The notes under the pieces are model-generated. The model had not been told where the DNA came from. It worked only from the letters and a program-made list of their open reading frames with translations, and did not search any database. Positions 36,174 through 46,080 of a stretch of DNA of 64,000 nucleotides are shown in pieces. Location of the stretch: assembly GCA_023653785.1 (NCBI GenBank), contig JAMKCH010002900.1, positions 32,087 through 96,086 of the forward strand, in the 5' to 3' direction. Each line of letters begins with the position of its first letter. The first letter of the stretch is position 1. This DNA is from Ophioderma brevispina (Eukaryota; Echinodermata; Ophiuroidea; Amphilepidida; Ophiodermatidae). The position numbers and the translations under genes were made by a program.

Positions 36174-36193
36174 CTTCGCCGAAAGTCCGCCAT
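36174..36193 (-). CDS. Possible 20-base first coding exon on the minus strand
   Basis: Read on the minus strand, an ATG at 36193 gives MADFRR and two more bases, then AAG|GTAAGTG, a consensus donor. The upstream side (36195-36280) holds CpG-containing sequence with a TGACGTCC CRE-like word. Such a short exon can occur by chance. No following exon was recognised. Confidence 0.25.
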
Positions 36194-36284
36194 TATGTAC
36201 ACCAACGATACGCGAAAAAATCAAAACAGCGATGAAATTTTGTGACGTCCGCATTCAGCTGAGGAACGGCCATGTATGCTGCAG

Positions 36285-36334
36285 TGACCGAAAATAGGAA
36301 TGACCGAAAATATCGTACTTTACCCTATATTAGA
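36285..36334. repeat. Terminus of the TTTTCGGTC repeat family
   Basis: GTGACCGAAAATAGGAATGA is followed by CCGAAAATATCG and ACTTTACCCTATA, the reverse complement of the arrangement at 10843-10870. It is the right end of another copy of that family. Confidence 0.65.
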
Positions 36335-36404
36335 TTTATGATTTATTTAGCCAAATCAGACACATGGTAAGAAAAAAGCTTAATAAAAGCTTGGTAAAGA
36401 CATA

Positions 36405-36830
36405 AAGGTGGTCTATTTTGATTGGTTACTTAGCTCAAGGATAATATCAATCATGTCTGTTATCATGTAAAGAGCCCAATCAGAATACTGTATGAAGGTG
36501 GTGGACCTCAGAGGGTTAAGTAGTTTGGGTACAATAGTACTGGTTACTGGTTTATTATAGAACTGTAAATCAAAGATGGCATTATTATCACATTATCTCA
36601 ATGTCAACCTGTGTCTATACTGTTGTGTTTTTAACCTGGAACCTCTCACAGGTAGCTATATTAAATTTATGTAAATTTGTTCATTTACTCTGCTGAATAA
36701 TTTTCTTCTACCTCTTACAAAAAGAAACAATTCAATATAGTTCGATCTTATTTAAGGTTTAATTTTCCACCGATGTGGATTTGTCTAGTATGGCTTGCAC
36801 TAGGAAAGGTTATTTTTGAAAAATCAAGCA
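36405..36830 (+). repeat. Repeat module R1, copy 1
   Basis: It is collinear with 45660-46080. Shared words in order are GGTCTATTTTGATTGGTTAC, the GGAACCTC run near 36640, TTTATGTAAA, TCATTTACTCTG, ACCTCTTACAA and GGATTT-type blocks, with small indels. Confidence 0.7.
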
Positions 36831-37106
36831 GTTTGCTCTATTATTGTTTGTATAGAGATATGTGTCTGTGAATGTTATCATTCATCCAGTAGAAGAAATA
36901 AATCAAAAACCGAACTCGCCAGATCTTCATCAACCTGCACTTGGAATTCCGGTCCAGTGGTCTGGTCATCCGATGGATGATATACCAATATTTAAAGTTT
37001 GGGTCACATTACTTCCTTGTGCACAAGATTTGACCGTTTGTTTTTTTTACACCAAAATATGTGCAAACTGATATTTAGACAATTACATAAAATCTTGGGT
37101 CCATGT

Positions 37107-37190
37107 GATCCCCCTTATGCACTTAAGCAACATCGAGCCCTATTAGTACTTGGATGGGAGACTGCCTGGGAATACCAGGTGCTGTAGACT
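37107..37190 (+). pseudogene. 5S rRNA gene fragment, 3' two thirds
   Basis: ACTTAAGCAACATCGAGCCC, TTAGTACTTGGATGGGAGAC and GCCTGGGAATACCAGGTGCT match eukaryotic 5S rRNA from about nucleotide 40 to the 3' end at GTAGACT. A TTTTT run, the polymerase III stop, follows at 37190. Most of the internal promoter (A, intermediate and C boxes) is present, but the first ~40 nucleotides are replaced by unrelated sequence. It cannot give a normal 5S rRNA. Confidence 0.9.
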
Positions 37191-37547
37191 TTTTGTTTTT
37201 CTTTATCCCCGGTTAGTTTTTTCAGTGACTTTATTCCTCGCACTTAGTGTATTAGTGGATGAATGAATTTCATTTCTTTTTCCCCTCATCTCTGATTACA
37301 ATAGTGCCCCCTTGCCAGATATTGGAGCAATAGTTTGAGCCAATTTTCCTAAACACATATGGCAAAATTGTGTAAAGTAGCATAGATGTTTTATTGGAAA
37401 GGTGTCTGTGAGCCTAAAATTGCACACGTCTATTCCCAATTGTGTTAGTGTACAGGCCCAATCTCAATTTTCCTTTTTTCTTTCAAGCTGCAATCTGCAA
37501 AACCCCAAGAAATGGGGTATAAGAGCACGTAAATTGCCCCTTCCATC
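37191..37547 (+). promoter_or_regulatory. Likely 5S intergenic spacer with TATA-like box
   Basis: The 357-base stretch lies between a 5S 3' end and a 5S 5' start. It begins with a poly-T stop and contains TATAAG at 37518-37523, exactly 30 to 25 bases before the 5S start at 37548, where many invertebrate 5S genes carry a TATA-like element. That it is an array spacer is inferred from this arrangement. Confidence 0.6.
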
Positions 37548-37583
37548 GTCTACGGCCATACCACGTTGAATACACCGGTTCTC
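37548..37583 (+). pseudogene. 5S rRNA gene fragment, first 36 nucleotides
   Basis: GTCTACGGCCATACCACGTT followed by GAATACACCGGTTCTC is the 5' end of eukaryotic 5S rRNA. Identity stops at 37583, where the GTGACGTCAC element begins. Together with the fragment at 37107 it covers nearly the whole molecule, but in the order 3' part then 5' part. Confidence 0.9.
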
Positions 37584-37585
37584 TA

Positions 37586-37700
37586 TACTCTGTTGGATCT
37601 CAAGTTTGGGGGTGACGTCACTGCGTGTGTTAGGTTTTGCACCCGAGAAACGCACGCGTCGACCTTGGAATCGAGACCGAACAAAGTATAGCATGTGTGG
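37586..37700 (-). repeat. Deleted copy of the CpG-rich GTGACGTCAC element
   Basis: Reverse-complement match to 17748-17936 with the middle missing. It includes GTGACGTCAC at 37612-37621 and CACCCGAGAAACG. It abuts the 5S fragment on one side and the hAT-like frame on the other, suggesting insertion or rearrangement at both junctions. Confidence 0.7.
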
Positions 37701-38094
37701 GGCCTTCTGATTTCTAAGTATTGTTTCAAGTCCAGCCTTGCTACCACTCATCACATTGCAACTGTCCATTAGTATTGAGATTTAAGTTCTCCAAAGGTAA
37801 CTTGAATGTTGTCACTGAAAATGAAGATAAGTGTTTAATAACAACTTTTTGTTTTTGGATTGAGTAATAACACACTAAAACTGAGACAACACACATATTG
37901 GTTTTACTGGTGCACTCATCAATGTTTAATGAGAAAAATGAAGTTTGGAGATCCTCGACCAATTGTTCTTGTAATGTTTTACCCAAGCCGTGGGTCATTT
38001 TATATGATGCTGAAGTTCTGTCCATAGATAGGGCATCCAATGCTGCCTCATCCATTGCTAATGATTTACTAAGTTCTGTGATATCTGGAACCAT
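37700..38094 (-). pseudogene. hAT-like transposase fragment (KIAA1586/DUF4371-type)
   Basis: The minus-strand frame at 37741-38094 reads KTLQEQLVEDLQTSFFSLNI followed by DECTSK and then VVSVLVCYYSIQKQKVVIKH. This is the FFSL-IDE segment with the first catalytic acidic residue of hAT-type RNase H folds. The next frame (37690-37769) continues MDSCNVMSGSKAGLETILRN, the second conserved block, out of register by a frameshift near 37770. The N- and C-terminal parts are missing. It may be a transposon relic or a domesticated gene exon; the frameshift favours a relic. Confidence 0.75.
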
Positions 38095-38314
38095 TATGAC
38101 AACTTTCCTACTTGAAACCCGAGTAAATTTGCTTCTGTGGTAGCCACTCTATTTGAAGTGACACTTGTGGTTCAGGTATGGTGGAATTTAAAATGAGTAA
38201 ATAGTGGAAGTATAGAAAAAAGTGGAAAGCAATGATACAGGGGGAAAAAAAAGGAAATTAAAATCAGATGGAGATATCATAAAGCGGATTTCCTCTAAAA
38301 GGTGGAGATTTCAC

Positions 38315-39170
38315 AGGCCTGTACTTGACATGTAGCACAAGGTTTTGTAGACACCTTCGGTATGAAACATATGGGCTGTGGTGGTGGCGGTGGTAGTGCT
38401 TGCAATGTGAATGGTATACATGTACTTGTTGATGGCTGTTGCAGGTAACAGCCATCAACAAGCTTCGTTTGCAGCTTTTGCGAGTGACTGGATGAGCCAT
38501 ACTAGTCTGAGGTTCGTCAAACGCTTGGCGCCTCTTCTCGTCTCTTTCCAGATTGAAGTGGCTTACTTGAATATTGCACTTGCATGTGCGAAGGTGGTAG
38601 AAGAGACAAAGGGAGGGTATCAGCTTCTGGCACTGGAAACCACTCTTCCATGAGTTTGCACTTTGGGTATAGTCGCTGCTAAGTAATTTGCTTATTGAGG
38701 AAGCTTGTGATGGACTTGGCATTGATGCTGGGCAGTGGAAGTGCAAGCACTGCTATGAATGGGTCATCTCTAACTCCGTCAACAATGCGCTTATAATCGC
38801 CCTTAACAATGCTGCTTTGTTTGTTAATGACAGGGAGGACACCGGTGGCCTGTTTTTCAGCATCTTAATGAGCAAATAAAGGAGATGCGGGTCATCCCTT
38901 TCTGCTGCCTGAGTATACCTCATCCATCCAAACTTTGTCTTCTGTGCTGCACGGTTTTCTGGAGAGTCAAGCACCTAGACACCGGCCAAAAAGGTATACA
39001 CCATCTTGACTCGTATTTCTTGACAAAGTTTCTTACCGACTTGTCATGTTCCTGGAGCTGTCCTGCCGCTTCAGCAATATTCTGCCAAAGATCAGCAGGT
39101 ACAATATGTCAAATAGTGTCATCAGCAAGTTTGAGAAGAGGGGTAGTTTTTCAACCTTCTCATATACAGG
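38315..39170 (+). repeat. Repeat module R2, copy 1
   Basis: About 860 bases, directly repeated at 44062-44908. Shared blocks include GTAGACACCTTCGGTAT, AAGCTTCGTTTGCAGCTTTT, ATCTCTAACTCCGTCAACAA, GGTGGCCTGTTTTTCAGCAT and CACGGTTTTCTGGAGAGTCA. Differences are mostly single-base indels. On the minus strand it reads LDSPENRAAQKTKFGWMRY and LLYLLIKMLKNRPPVSSLSL in both copies, so it probably derives from a coding sequence. Confidence 0.85.
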
Positions 39171-39446
39171 GAGATGAAGGTGGCTAGAGCTCATCACTTC
39201 TTCCAATGCCAGACTGTCCTCTTCCACACCCTCATCATTGATAAGAATTGCATGATCAGCATTTTTGTGATCAGTTTGATCCTCTTCAGAGTTGCAAACC
39301 TCAACACCCTCATCATCTGAAACACCCTCCTGATCTAAGTCTTGGTTGTCATCCTTCTGTTTGTTGTGATCCTCCTCAGCTTGTGATTGTTCTTCATTCA
39401 CTGCAGAAAAGAAAATGAATGCCAAAAAATACATGTATGAGACCAT
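38753..39446 (-). pseudogene. Unidentified protein fragments (acidic region plus conserved block)
   Basis: After a strong minus-strand acceptor (TTCATTTTCTTTTCTGCAG ending at 39403), the frame reads an acidic glutamate/aspartate-rich segment (NEEQSQAEEDHNKQKDDNQD onward), then VYEKVEKLPLFSNLLMTLFD. The next pieces lie in shifted frames: NIAEAAGQLQEHDKSVRNFV-like, then NRAAQKTKFGWMRYTQAAER and LLIKMLKNRPPVSSLSLTNK. The same protein is read in the copy at 44426-45096, including a shorter acidic start. I do not recognise the family. Its position 5' of the hAT-like piece on the same strand suggests it could be another part of one mobile element. Confidence 0.45.
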
Positions 39447-40459
39447 AGTGAAGATAACATGTGGATTATTCTTTTGTTCGTCTCTTCATCCCTTTATGTC
39501 CTGAACAAAGAAACGATAATAGAACATAGACATATGAAACATATCAATTGAAAACAAGACTGATCTTTTTGTTTGAAATTTACCAGTTAAATTACAGTTT
39601 TTGCATTTTTAAGTGTTAAGTTACTGGAATGTGAAGACAAAAATGTAAGATATGATGTTTATCACTTTGCATGTAAACATGTTAAAAAGTCATTGGCTTA
39701 AACTTCTATATGTCCCATCAAAGGCCGATACAATGGGCAATGCCAAACAAAGGGGTTATCAAACCTTTTCAATGTAGTATTCCTTGGATGTGAAGTATGT
39801 GGATTGGCAGTATGCATACTCCACTCCAAGAAGTTCCTTTTCAACTGGATCATCATATTTCTTAAGGTAGGGCATGGGAGCAGAGAAGTTGGGTTCAAAG
39901 AGATGGTCGTTACCAAACAAGAGATGCCTGTTGGTTGAACTCAACACAGGAAGTTTAATCGTCCACGTCCCCCAGCTACCTTGAGCGATTCCATCCAATT
40001 ATTCCACTGCACAGCAAAGGAGATGAGGTAGACCTGAAGACAGTGGATGAAAAAAACAGAGATAACAATTAAAAATTTGCATAGAAAACTAAAATGCAGT
40101 AAGGAAAAGGATGAAGTATTGTATGAAAGATAAACATTACCCAATTGTTTTTCTTACACATTCAAAAATGAGCTCATACTGCTACCCCGCTATGGTGTAG
40201 GGAGACAGATTGCGAGGTTGGCTGTGAAGGCACAACCAAGAGAATTGGTGTGCCACCTGATCTTGGGACAAGTATGGCATGGAAGTTTGGGCTCTGTGGA
40301 AGCTGATGTCTGTGGTGGAAGCCCAGTCATATGAGGTGTTTGTGGAGCATCAAAATCAAGCCGCCTCTTCCCACCAAGTCACTTACCAGACTCTTGGGAA
40401 CATCTTTGTATTGCTCCTGCATATAAGATGGTGATGAAAGGGACTGAGGGATCTTGAAT

Positions 40460-41030
40460 GCGGCTTATATCGGTTGTGATGACAAAACCTTATGATGAGT
40501 TGTCACTTTTGGTTGTGCAGTTGGGAGTTGTCTTGAGTTTCTGCCTTAATAATTGCTTGGTCTTGACAATGCCTTGGTGTTCTTTGTGGGCAATGCCAAT
40601 GATTTGTCTGAGTTTCTGGGGATCACAATTCGGTGATCTCTGAGAATAATATCACCTGTTGAGACTACACTTAGTTCATGGCGAACATGAAATAGGCTAT
40701 CTATTTCTTGCTTTGCTGATCCAGAAGCTTGCTTTTTGATGTGGTGCCAGTTGTCAGTGTTCAAGGCTTCTATGCAATTTTGAAGGTTGCGATCTTCCTT
40801 CGTAGCACATTGGATTTCTGTCAGTGACACATTCTTTGTTCATCATGCAAAGTTGATGTGCTCTTCCGTTGCTGTGTCTAGGTCATCTGTCTGTGCAAGA
40901 GGGTGGCGGGACATGTAATCAGACAGGATGTGCTTTCCTGGCTGATATTCCACTGTAAACTGGTACTGCTGCAGCTTGTCATGATATGGATATACTTGAG
41001 AAATGATGTTTTGGAAGACAGTGTTTGGTG
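40460..41030 (-). pseudogene. Ty3/gypsy-type retrotransposon: RNase H end and integrase start
   Basis: On the minus strand the frame at about 40860-41017 reads KLQQYQFTVEYQPGKHILSD then YMSRHPLAQTDDL, the hallmark end of gypsy RNase H. After a frame change, 40546-40830 reads LTEIQCATKEDRNLQNCIEA, ... ELSVVSTGDIILRDHRIVIP, then in a shifted frame IAHKEHQGIVKTKQLLRQKL, the start of the integrase with its zinc-binding histidines. The match ends near 40460, so the catalytic integrase core is absent. No LTRs were recognised. The piece is a truncated, frameshifted relic. Confidence 0.85.
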
Positions 41031-41379
41031 GTGTAGAAGATCAGTTCACTGACAGGCAGTTACTTACAGGGAAGACCACAAAGACGGTCTCTACTCCCCC
41101 CCCCCCCCAATGGTGATGAGGACAAGTTTGGACCGATGGTCCAAAGCTAAGAAGGTTACAAGATCCTTCAGGTGGCAATGCATACCTCTGCTTGTTACTG
41201 TCATGTCTCCAGACCGGCAGTATGGTGAAAAAATGTTCCTGCAAGCTGAAGAGGGTGGCTTGTTGTCCATATGCATACAGATTGAGTTTCTTGTTTGAAG
41301 ATGTGGTTGATTTGCCAGTTTATAACCCCTTTAACGCGGCCGAGATGCATAGGCGACGCAACGAAAACGTGGTACGGTA

Positions 41380-42265
41380 GGAAAATGTTTCACGTTGCAT
41401 CTGGCCGTAAAAAAACTATTTTTGTCGCGCAATACTCTCATTTGGCCCTTCATTGCATTTCTGGGCAATCGTACCGGAAAATGACGCGAGTGTCTCGTTG
41501 CATTTGGGCCGTCTTTACGGAAAATGACGCGAGTCCTCGTTGCATTTGGGCCGTCTGTACGGAAAATGACGCAATGTTCCTCGGTTGCAATTGGGTCCTT
41601 AATTTCACGAGGAAATGCTGCGATGCTTTTCAATGCATTTCGGCCGGTTTGCCGGAAGAAGGCGCAATGCTTTAAATCAGGCGGGTGACACTTTGTATCA
41701 AATTGCCCCATAGACAATTTCGATTTCGATGGTGATAGCGCCACCATTTTCGATAAGCTAGTTTTTTAATTATGCAATAACGTAGTAATGACGTAAAAAC
41801 GGAGCATGAGAGCATAATAGCGCCACGCACGGACTATTGACGTAGCGTAATAGAGCCACTCACGACTGGCGGACTATATGCTACAAATTTCATGGAAGAA
41901 TCAGTTGCAGTACGCATCAATTATTTATTTATTATTTACCCTGTTTTTATGCATTCGCACGCGCTTGTTTCTCGTTGCATCTGGGAAGTCTTTCCGGTAA
42001 TGGCGGAGATGTTTTTCGTTGCATCTGGGCCGTCTTTCGGGAAAATGATGCGATGTTTTTCGTTGAATCTGGGCCGTCTTCGGGGAAAATGCCGCGATGT
42101 TTTTCGTTGCATCTGGGCCGTTATTGACTTTACGCTACTATTTCCTGTGCCGGGAAAAAACGGCCGAGATGAATGAAACGCAAACTTTGGCTTGGGGTCA
42201 TCTGGGGCCGTTAAAAATAAAAATAGATTGCCTTTGTGTTGCATTTGGGACGTCGGTCGGCAAAA
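41380..42265 (+). repeat. GC-rich degenerate minisatellite (~50-bp unit) in two blocks
   Basis: The core CGTTGCATCTGGGCCGTCTT is followed by a variable TACGGAAAATGACGC/GATGTTT tail. Units lie near 41393, 41447, 41497, 41539, 41581 and 41628 (block 1) and 41973, 42020, 42063, 42105 and 42237 (block 2). Block 1 and block 2 are separated by about 270 bases. The blocks are much richer in CpG than their surroundings. The frames through them (41331-41747, 41892-42244) reflect the repeat, not genes. Confidence 0.85.
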
Positions 42266-42529
42266 GACCCGGTCCGGGGTAGGGTTAAAGAAGGGAGACT
42301 ACAATGATGTTTTTGTCTATACCAGTGTAACGACAAAAGTTTGTGGTGTCAAGTTTGGCATCGCATGTTGACTGATGGTTGTGCTTAATGCGTCCCCTTC
42401 CAGTACTTTCTGTGCATGTACAACAAAGGTATGCTTTTCCTCAGGATGTGGAGTCACTTGGAGATGGAACTTATGGCGTTTGCTTTTGGTCTTTGTTGGG
42501 CTTACTCTTTTATTGGGTTTTCTTTCAGA

Positions 42530-42610
42530 AGACTTTTGCGAAGTGTTGTATGATCACAATTGGTACACTACTTTCCTTCTGCTGGGCATGGGCATGAATG
42601 ATGGTAGGGT
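42530..42610 (-). pseudogene. Possible gag zinc-knuckle remnant
   Basis: On the minus strand CPAEGK, a stop, then CTNCDHTT in one frame and HFAKVF in another resemble the cysteine knuckle and HFAKVC ending of gypsy gag proteins. It lies 5' of the RNase H/integrase piece on the same strand, as expected for gag. The region between is mostly minisatellite, so linkage is uncertain. Confidence 0.3.
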
Positions 42611-42619
42611 CAGAACTGG

Positions 42620-44060
42620 AAAAGTTAGCACTCTCTCTGCTTAGGCTTGGGTTTTGCTTTTTGTGCTTTTGGTGATTCGTGGCTTCTTTTCACTGTTTGG
42701 GACTTTTTCCTGTGTCTCCGTTTCATTGGTTATTCAGATGTTGTTTTGTTGCTTTCCGAGGCCTTACACATCTCAATACATTGGCTAAGTCGACTTTGCT
42801 GCAATTTCTAAGAGGCGCTGTCGGGGACGGCTCGTCCGGATGCCAAAAGTATTCCAGGTTTTAGGAAGGGATCTTTGAGGGTTCCAAACTCACAGAGTGT
42901 CTAGACCAATTACCTTTAGTTTGTTATGTAATGGTCATTATGTTTCCCTTCGTGCTGGAACGACTGAAAAACGACTCCATGTCTACGTTGACAGCTGACT
43001 GCAGTGTTGGTCAAAATGCGGTAAGGAAACATCTTCAACAGGTTACGCTCATCTTCAGCTTGTCAATATTCAGTGTGTTATTTATATCTTTATGACTTCA
43101 TTGCCAATGATGTACAGAAGAGTATTCTTATGTGTTTTTGCATTTCCTTTGAAAGTGCAACGTTAATGTACAAGGACGGCGATTCACGCCAACCGGTTCC
43201 AGTCCTTGTGGAGCTGTTTACTAGTAAAGTCATTATGGAGGTGTTTAACCCTGGTTTTAAGATGAGGATTGGCCATGGCAGAAATTGGTTTGTTTACATG
43301 AGGTCAAGGAAATGGAAGTTGACAGTTGATCTACGCGGCAAATGAATATGTGAAGTAGCAGACGTTCAGTGCCTAAGTTGTTAGGCTAAATTACAATATT
43401 TCTTACAACAGGATACTTGCTTGTAGATTAAGGTGCAGAAACCTTTGTGGAATCGTTCCCAGCCTTCGTCGCCAATAAAAGTAGTCAGTGGTCTGACAAT
43501 GAATGATTATATAGACCAAATAATCCCTTGAAACAACACGATTGCTTGTGGTAAAAGGCAGCCGACCTTTCCGGACCATATATTGATCAGGCTATCGATC
43601 TTTAATCACGAGGTTGCCAGTATGTTAGCAAAAGCTCTTGGAGGTTTGTAACAACATTACAATGAGGAAGTTTGATCTTTCGTCTTGTCTTGAAAATAAA
43701 TGCTGGCTGACTTTGCATTAATGTTTGGCAGTGGAATGTCAACCTCAGACAAAGACGGATTATCTCAAACTCTTCAACAATATTCTTTGTAGATGTCTTT
43801 AATCAGTTTTGCAACTTTATAAGGAGATGACTATGCCACCAACGTTGGGGGGCTTCTTCAAACATTTTGATTGAATATGTACAGAAGGCCTGGATTGACT
43901 GTGATTTCAGTGTCTGTGCATACTCACTCCATACAATTTTTTTTCGGACTCTGAGCTAAAACCTTCCAAAGAGTGTTATGCCCAATTGATTGAATTTTTG
44001 ACAAAATTTCTAGCAGACTTGTCATTTTGCAGTTATCCTACTACTGCTACTATATGTGTT
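42620..44060. other. No gene supported
   Basis: A 90-codon + frame at 43073-43345 (including KDGDSRQPVPVLVELFTSKV) is longer than most neighbours but matches no domain I know and has no splice context. The area probably belongs to the same mosaic of retroelement and repeat debris. Confidence 0.4.
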
Positions 44061-44061
44061 C

Positions 44062-44908
44062 ACAGGGCCTGAATTGACACGTAGTAGTACAAGGTTTTGG
44101 TAGACACCTTCGGTATATGACTGTGGTGGTGGTGGTTGCAATGGGAATGGTATAACAGTATTTGTGAGGCTGTGGAGGTAAAAGCCATCAACCAAGCTTC
44201 GTTTGCAGCTTTTGCAGAGTGACTGGAGAGGCAGTATAGTCTGAGGTCGTCAAACGCTTGGCCGCCTTTCTCGTCTCCTTGCAAGATTGAAGTGGGCTTA
44301 CTTTGGGAGATTGCACTGGATGTGCGAAGGTGGTTTTAGAGAGGGAAAGGGAGGTCTCCAGCTTCTGGCACTGGTGCACTGGACAACCACTCTTCCATGA
44401 GTTTGCACTTTGGGTATAGTCGCTGCTAAGTTAATTTGCTTATTGAGGAAGCTTGTGATCGACTTGGCATTGATGTTGGGCAATGGACAAGTGCAAGCAA
44501 TGCTATGATATGGGTCATCTCTAACTCCGTCAACAATGCGCTTATAATCGCCTTTACAATGTGCTTTGTTTGTAATGACAGGGAGGAAACCGGTGGCCTG
44601 TTTTTCAGCATCTTAATGAGCAATAAAGGAATGCGAGTCATCCTTTGCTCCCTGAGATACCGCATCCATCCAAACTTTGTCTTCTGTGCTGCACGGTTTT
44701 CTGGAGAGTCAAGCACCTAGACACCGGCCAAAAGGATACACCATCTTGACTCGTATTTCTTGACAAAAGTTTCTTACCGACTTGTCGTGTTCATGAGCTG
44801 TCATGCCGCTTCACAATATTCTGCCACAAGATCAGAGGTTCAATATGGTCAAAATAGTGTCATCAGCAAGTTTGAGAAGAGGGGTAGTTTTTCAACCTTC
44901 TCATATCA
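44062..44908 (+). repeat. Repeat module R2, copy 2
   Basis: Direct repeat of 38315-39170, diverged chiefly by single-base insertions and deletions. The minus strand again reads NRAAQKTKFGWMRYL and LLIKMLKNRPPVSSLSL with the frame broken at different points from copy 1. Confidence 0.85.
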
Positions 44909-45019
44909 GGAGTCCATTTTGAATGTCGTTCTGAGGATGAATTCAGTATTCTGCCACACATCAATAACATGCCGTTTATTTGTTTAGTCGAATGAATATA
45001 GGGTGGTGACACAATACAA

Positions 45020-45120
45020 AATTCTTTTCCCAGTTCTATCGCATCTGTGCCATCCTCCTCTATGCCTTCATCCCTAGACTCAGTCTCGCTTGTCACCTTT
45101 GTGGGATTGTTCTTCAGCTT
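45020..45120 (-). pseudogene. Acidic exon paralogous to the one at 39180-39403
   Basis: The minus-strand reading VTSETESRDEGIEEDGTDAI follows a TTTTTTTTACAAG acceptor-like tract and LKNNPTK. Position relative to R2 is the same as for the acidic segment 5' of copy 1. Confidence 0.45.
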
Positions 45121-45659
45121 GTAAAAAAAAATTGAAGAAGCTGATTAAAACATGTACAGTACCAATAATGGAATATACAGATTACACTAAGAAGAATTTA
45201 AAGGGAACTATCAGGACTAAAGTGATTGCATGTCGATAAACTATAGAATTCCCTTAAGATATGTGTGCTTTAAATATTTGAACAATGCTAGCTTCTCATT
45301 TGTTTCCACCAAATAATAATTAAAATTTTCAGAGCATCATCATACATTGCGGTTTAAACATGGACATAATCACAAGTCTTGAAAGAAACAAGGAAAATTG
45401 AGATTGAGGTTATAATTATACACTGACAACATTGGGATATACAAGCAATAAAAACTCTATGGTACTTTACAGAAACATAAAAATAAGTGCAGGAAAACAG
45501 GTTCATTGGTAAATCAAAAACTAACCGAGGGGATTGAAGAAAAAAAAGGTCTACAGCCACACGGTATTTACAACGGGTCTGGCCATCTAATATTAACCGG
45601 GCCCCAAGGTTGCCAAGTGTTTAATAAAAAAAATATTAAGGGTTTGTAGTACAATGATT

Positions 45660-46080
45660 ATAAGGAGGTCTATTTATATTGGTTACTCAAAAGTTTATTT
45701 TTCATGCTGATACTGTAATAGGCCAAATCAGAGATACGTTAAATAGGTGTAGACTTGTTAGGTGGTGAAGATGAAGAACATGTTCTGGTATTATACATGT
45801 AGTACCAGTCGTAGGATCAGGAACCAGAAGCAATGTTATCACCAATGGTAAAACCGTGTGTGTGTGTATCCGAGTGTTTTTATCTGGGAACCTCATACAA
45901 GTAAAGAAGATATAATTTTATGTAAAACTATGTCATTTACTCTGTGAACTAAATCTATACCTCTCACAAGAAATAAACAGGCATTGTAGTTTGTCAACAG
46001 GATCATATGTAGGATTTAATTTCCAATTTGGAATTGTAGAGCATTTGCTGAAATAGGAAATGTTATCTTTGAAAGTGCTT
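45660..46080 (+). repeat. Repeat module R1, copy 2
   Basis: Collinear with 36405-36830 (GGTCTATTTATATTGGTTAC, GGGAACCTCATACAAGTA, TTTATGTAAAACTATGTCAT, ACCTCTCACAAGAAATAAAC). It follows R2 here but precedes R2 at the first locus. Confidence 0.7.

Noticed and set aside
38264..38746. 160-codon minus frame rich in histidine and serine
   Set aside because: It lies largely in module R2, and the second copy breaks the frame. The histidine-rich part comes from a GGTGGTGGTGG-type simple repeat.
41331..41747. 138-codon minus frame and 126-codon + frame over the GC-rich minisatellite
   Set aside because: Both frames are repetitive readings of the ~50-bp unit (ATRTRVIFRKDGPNATR-like), open because of the repeat rather than selection.
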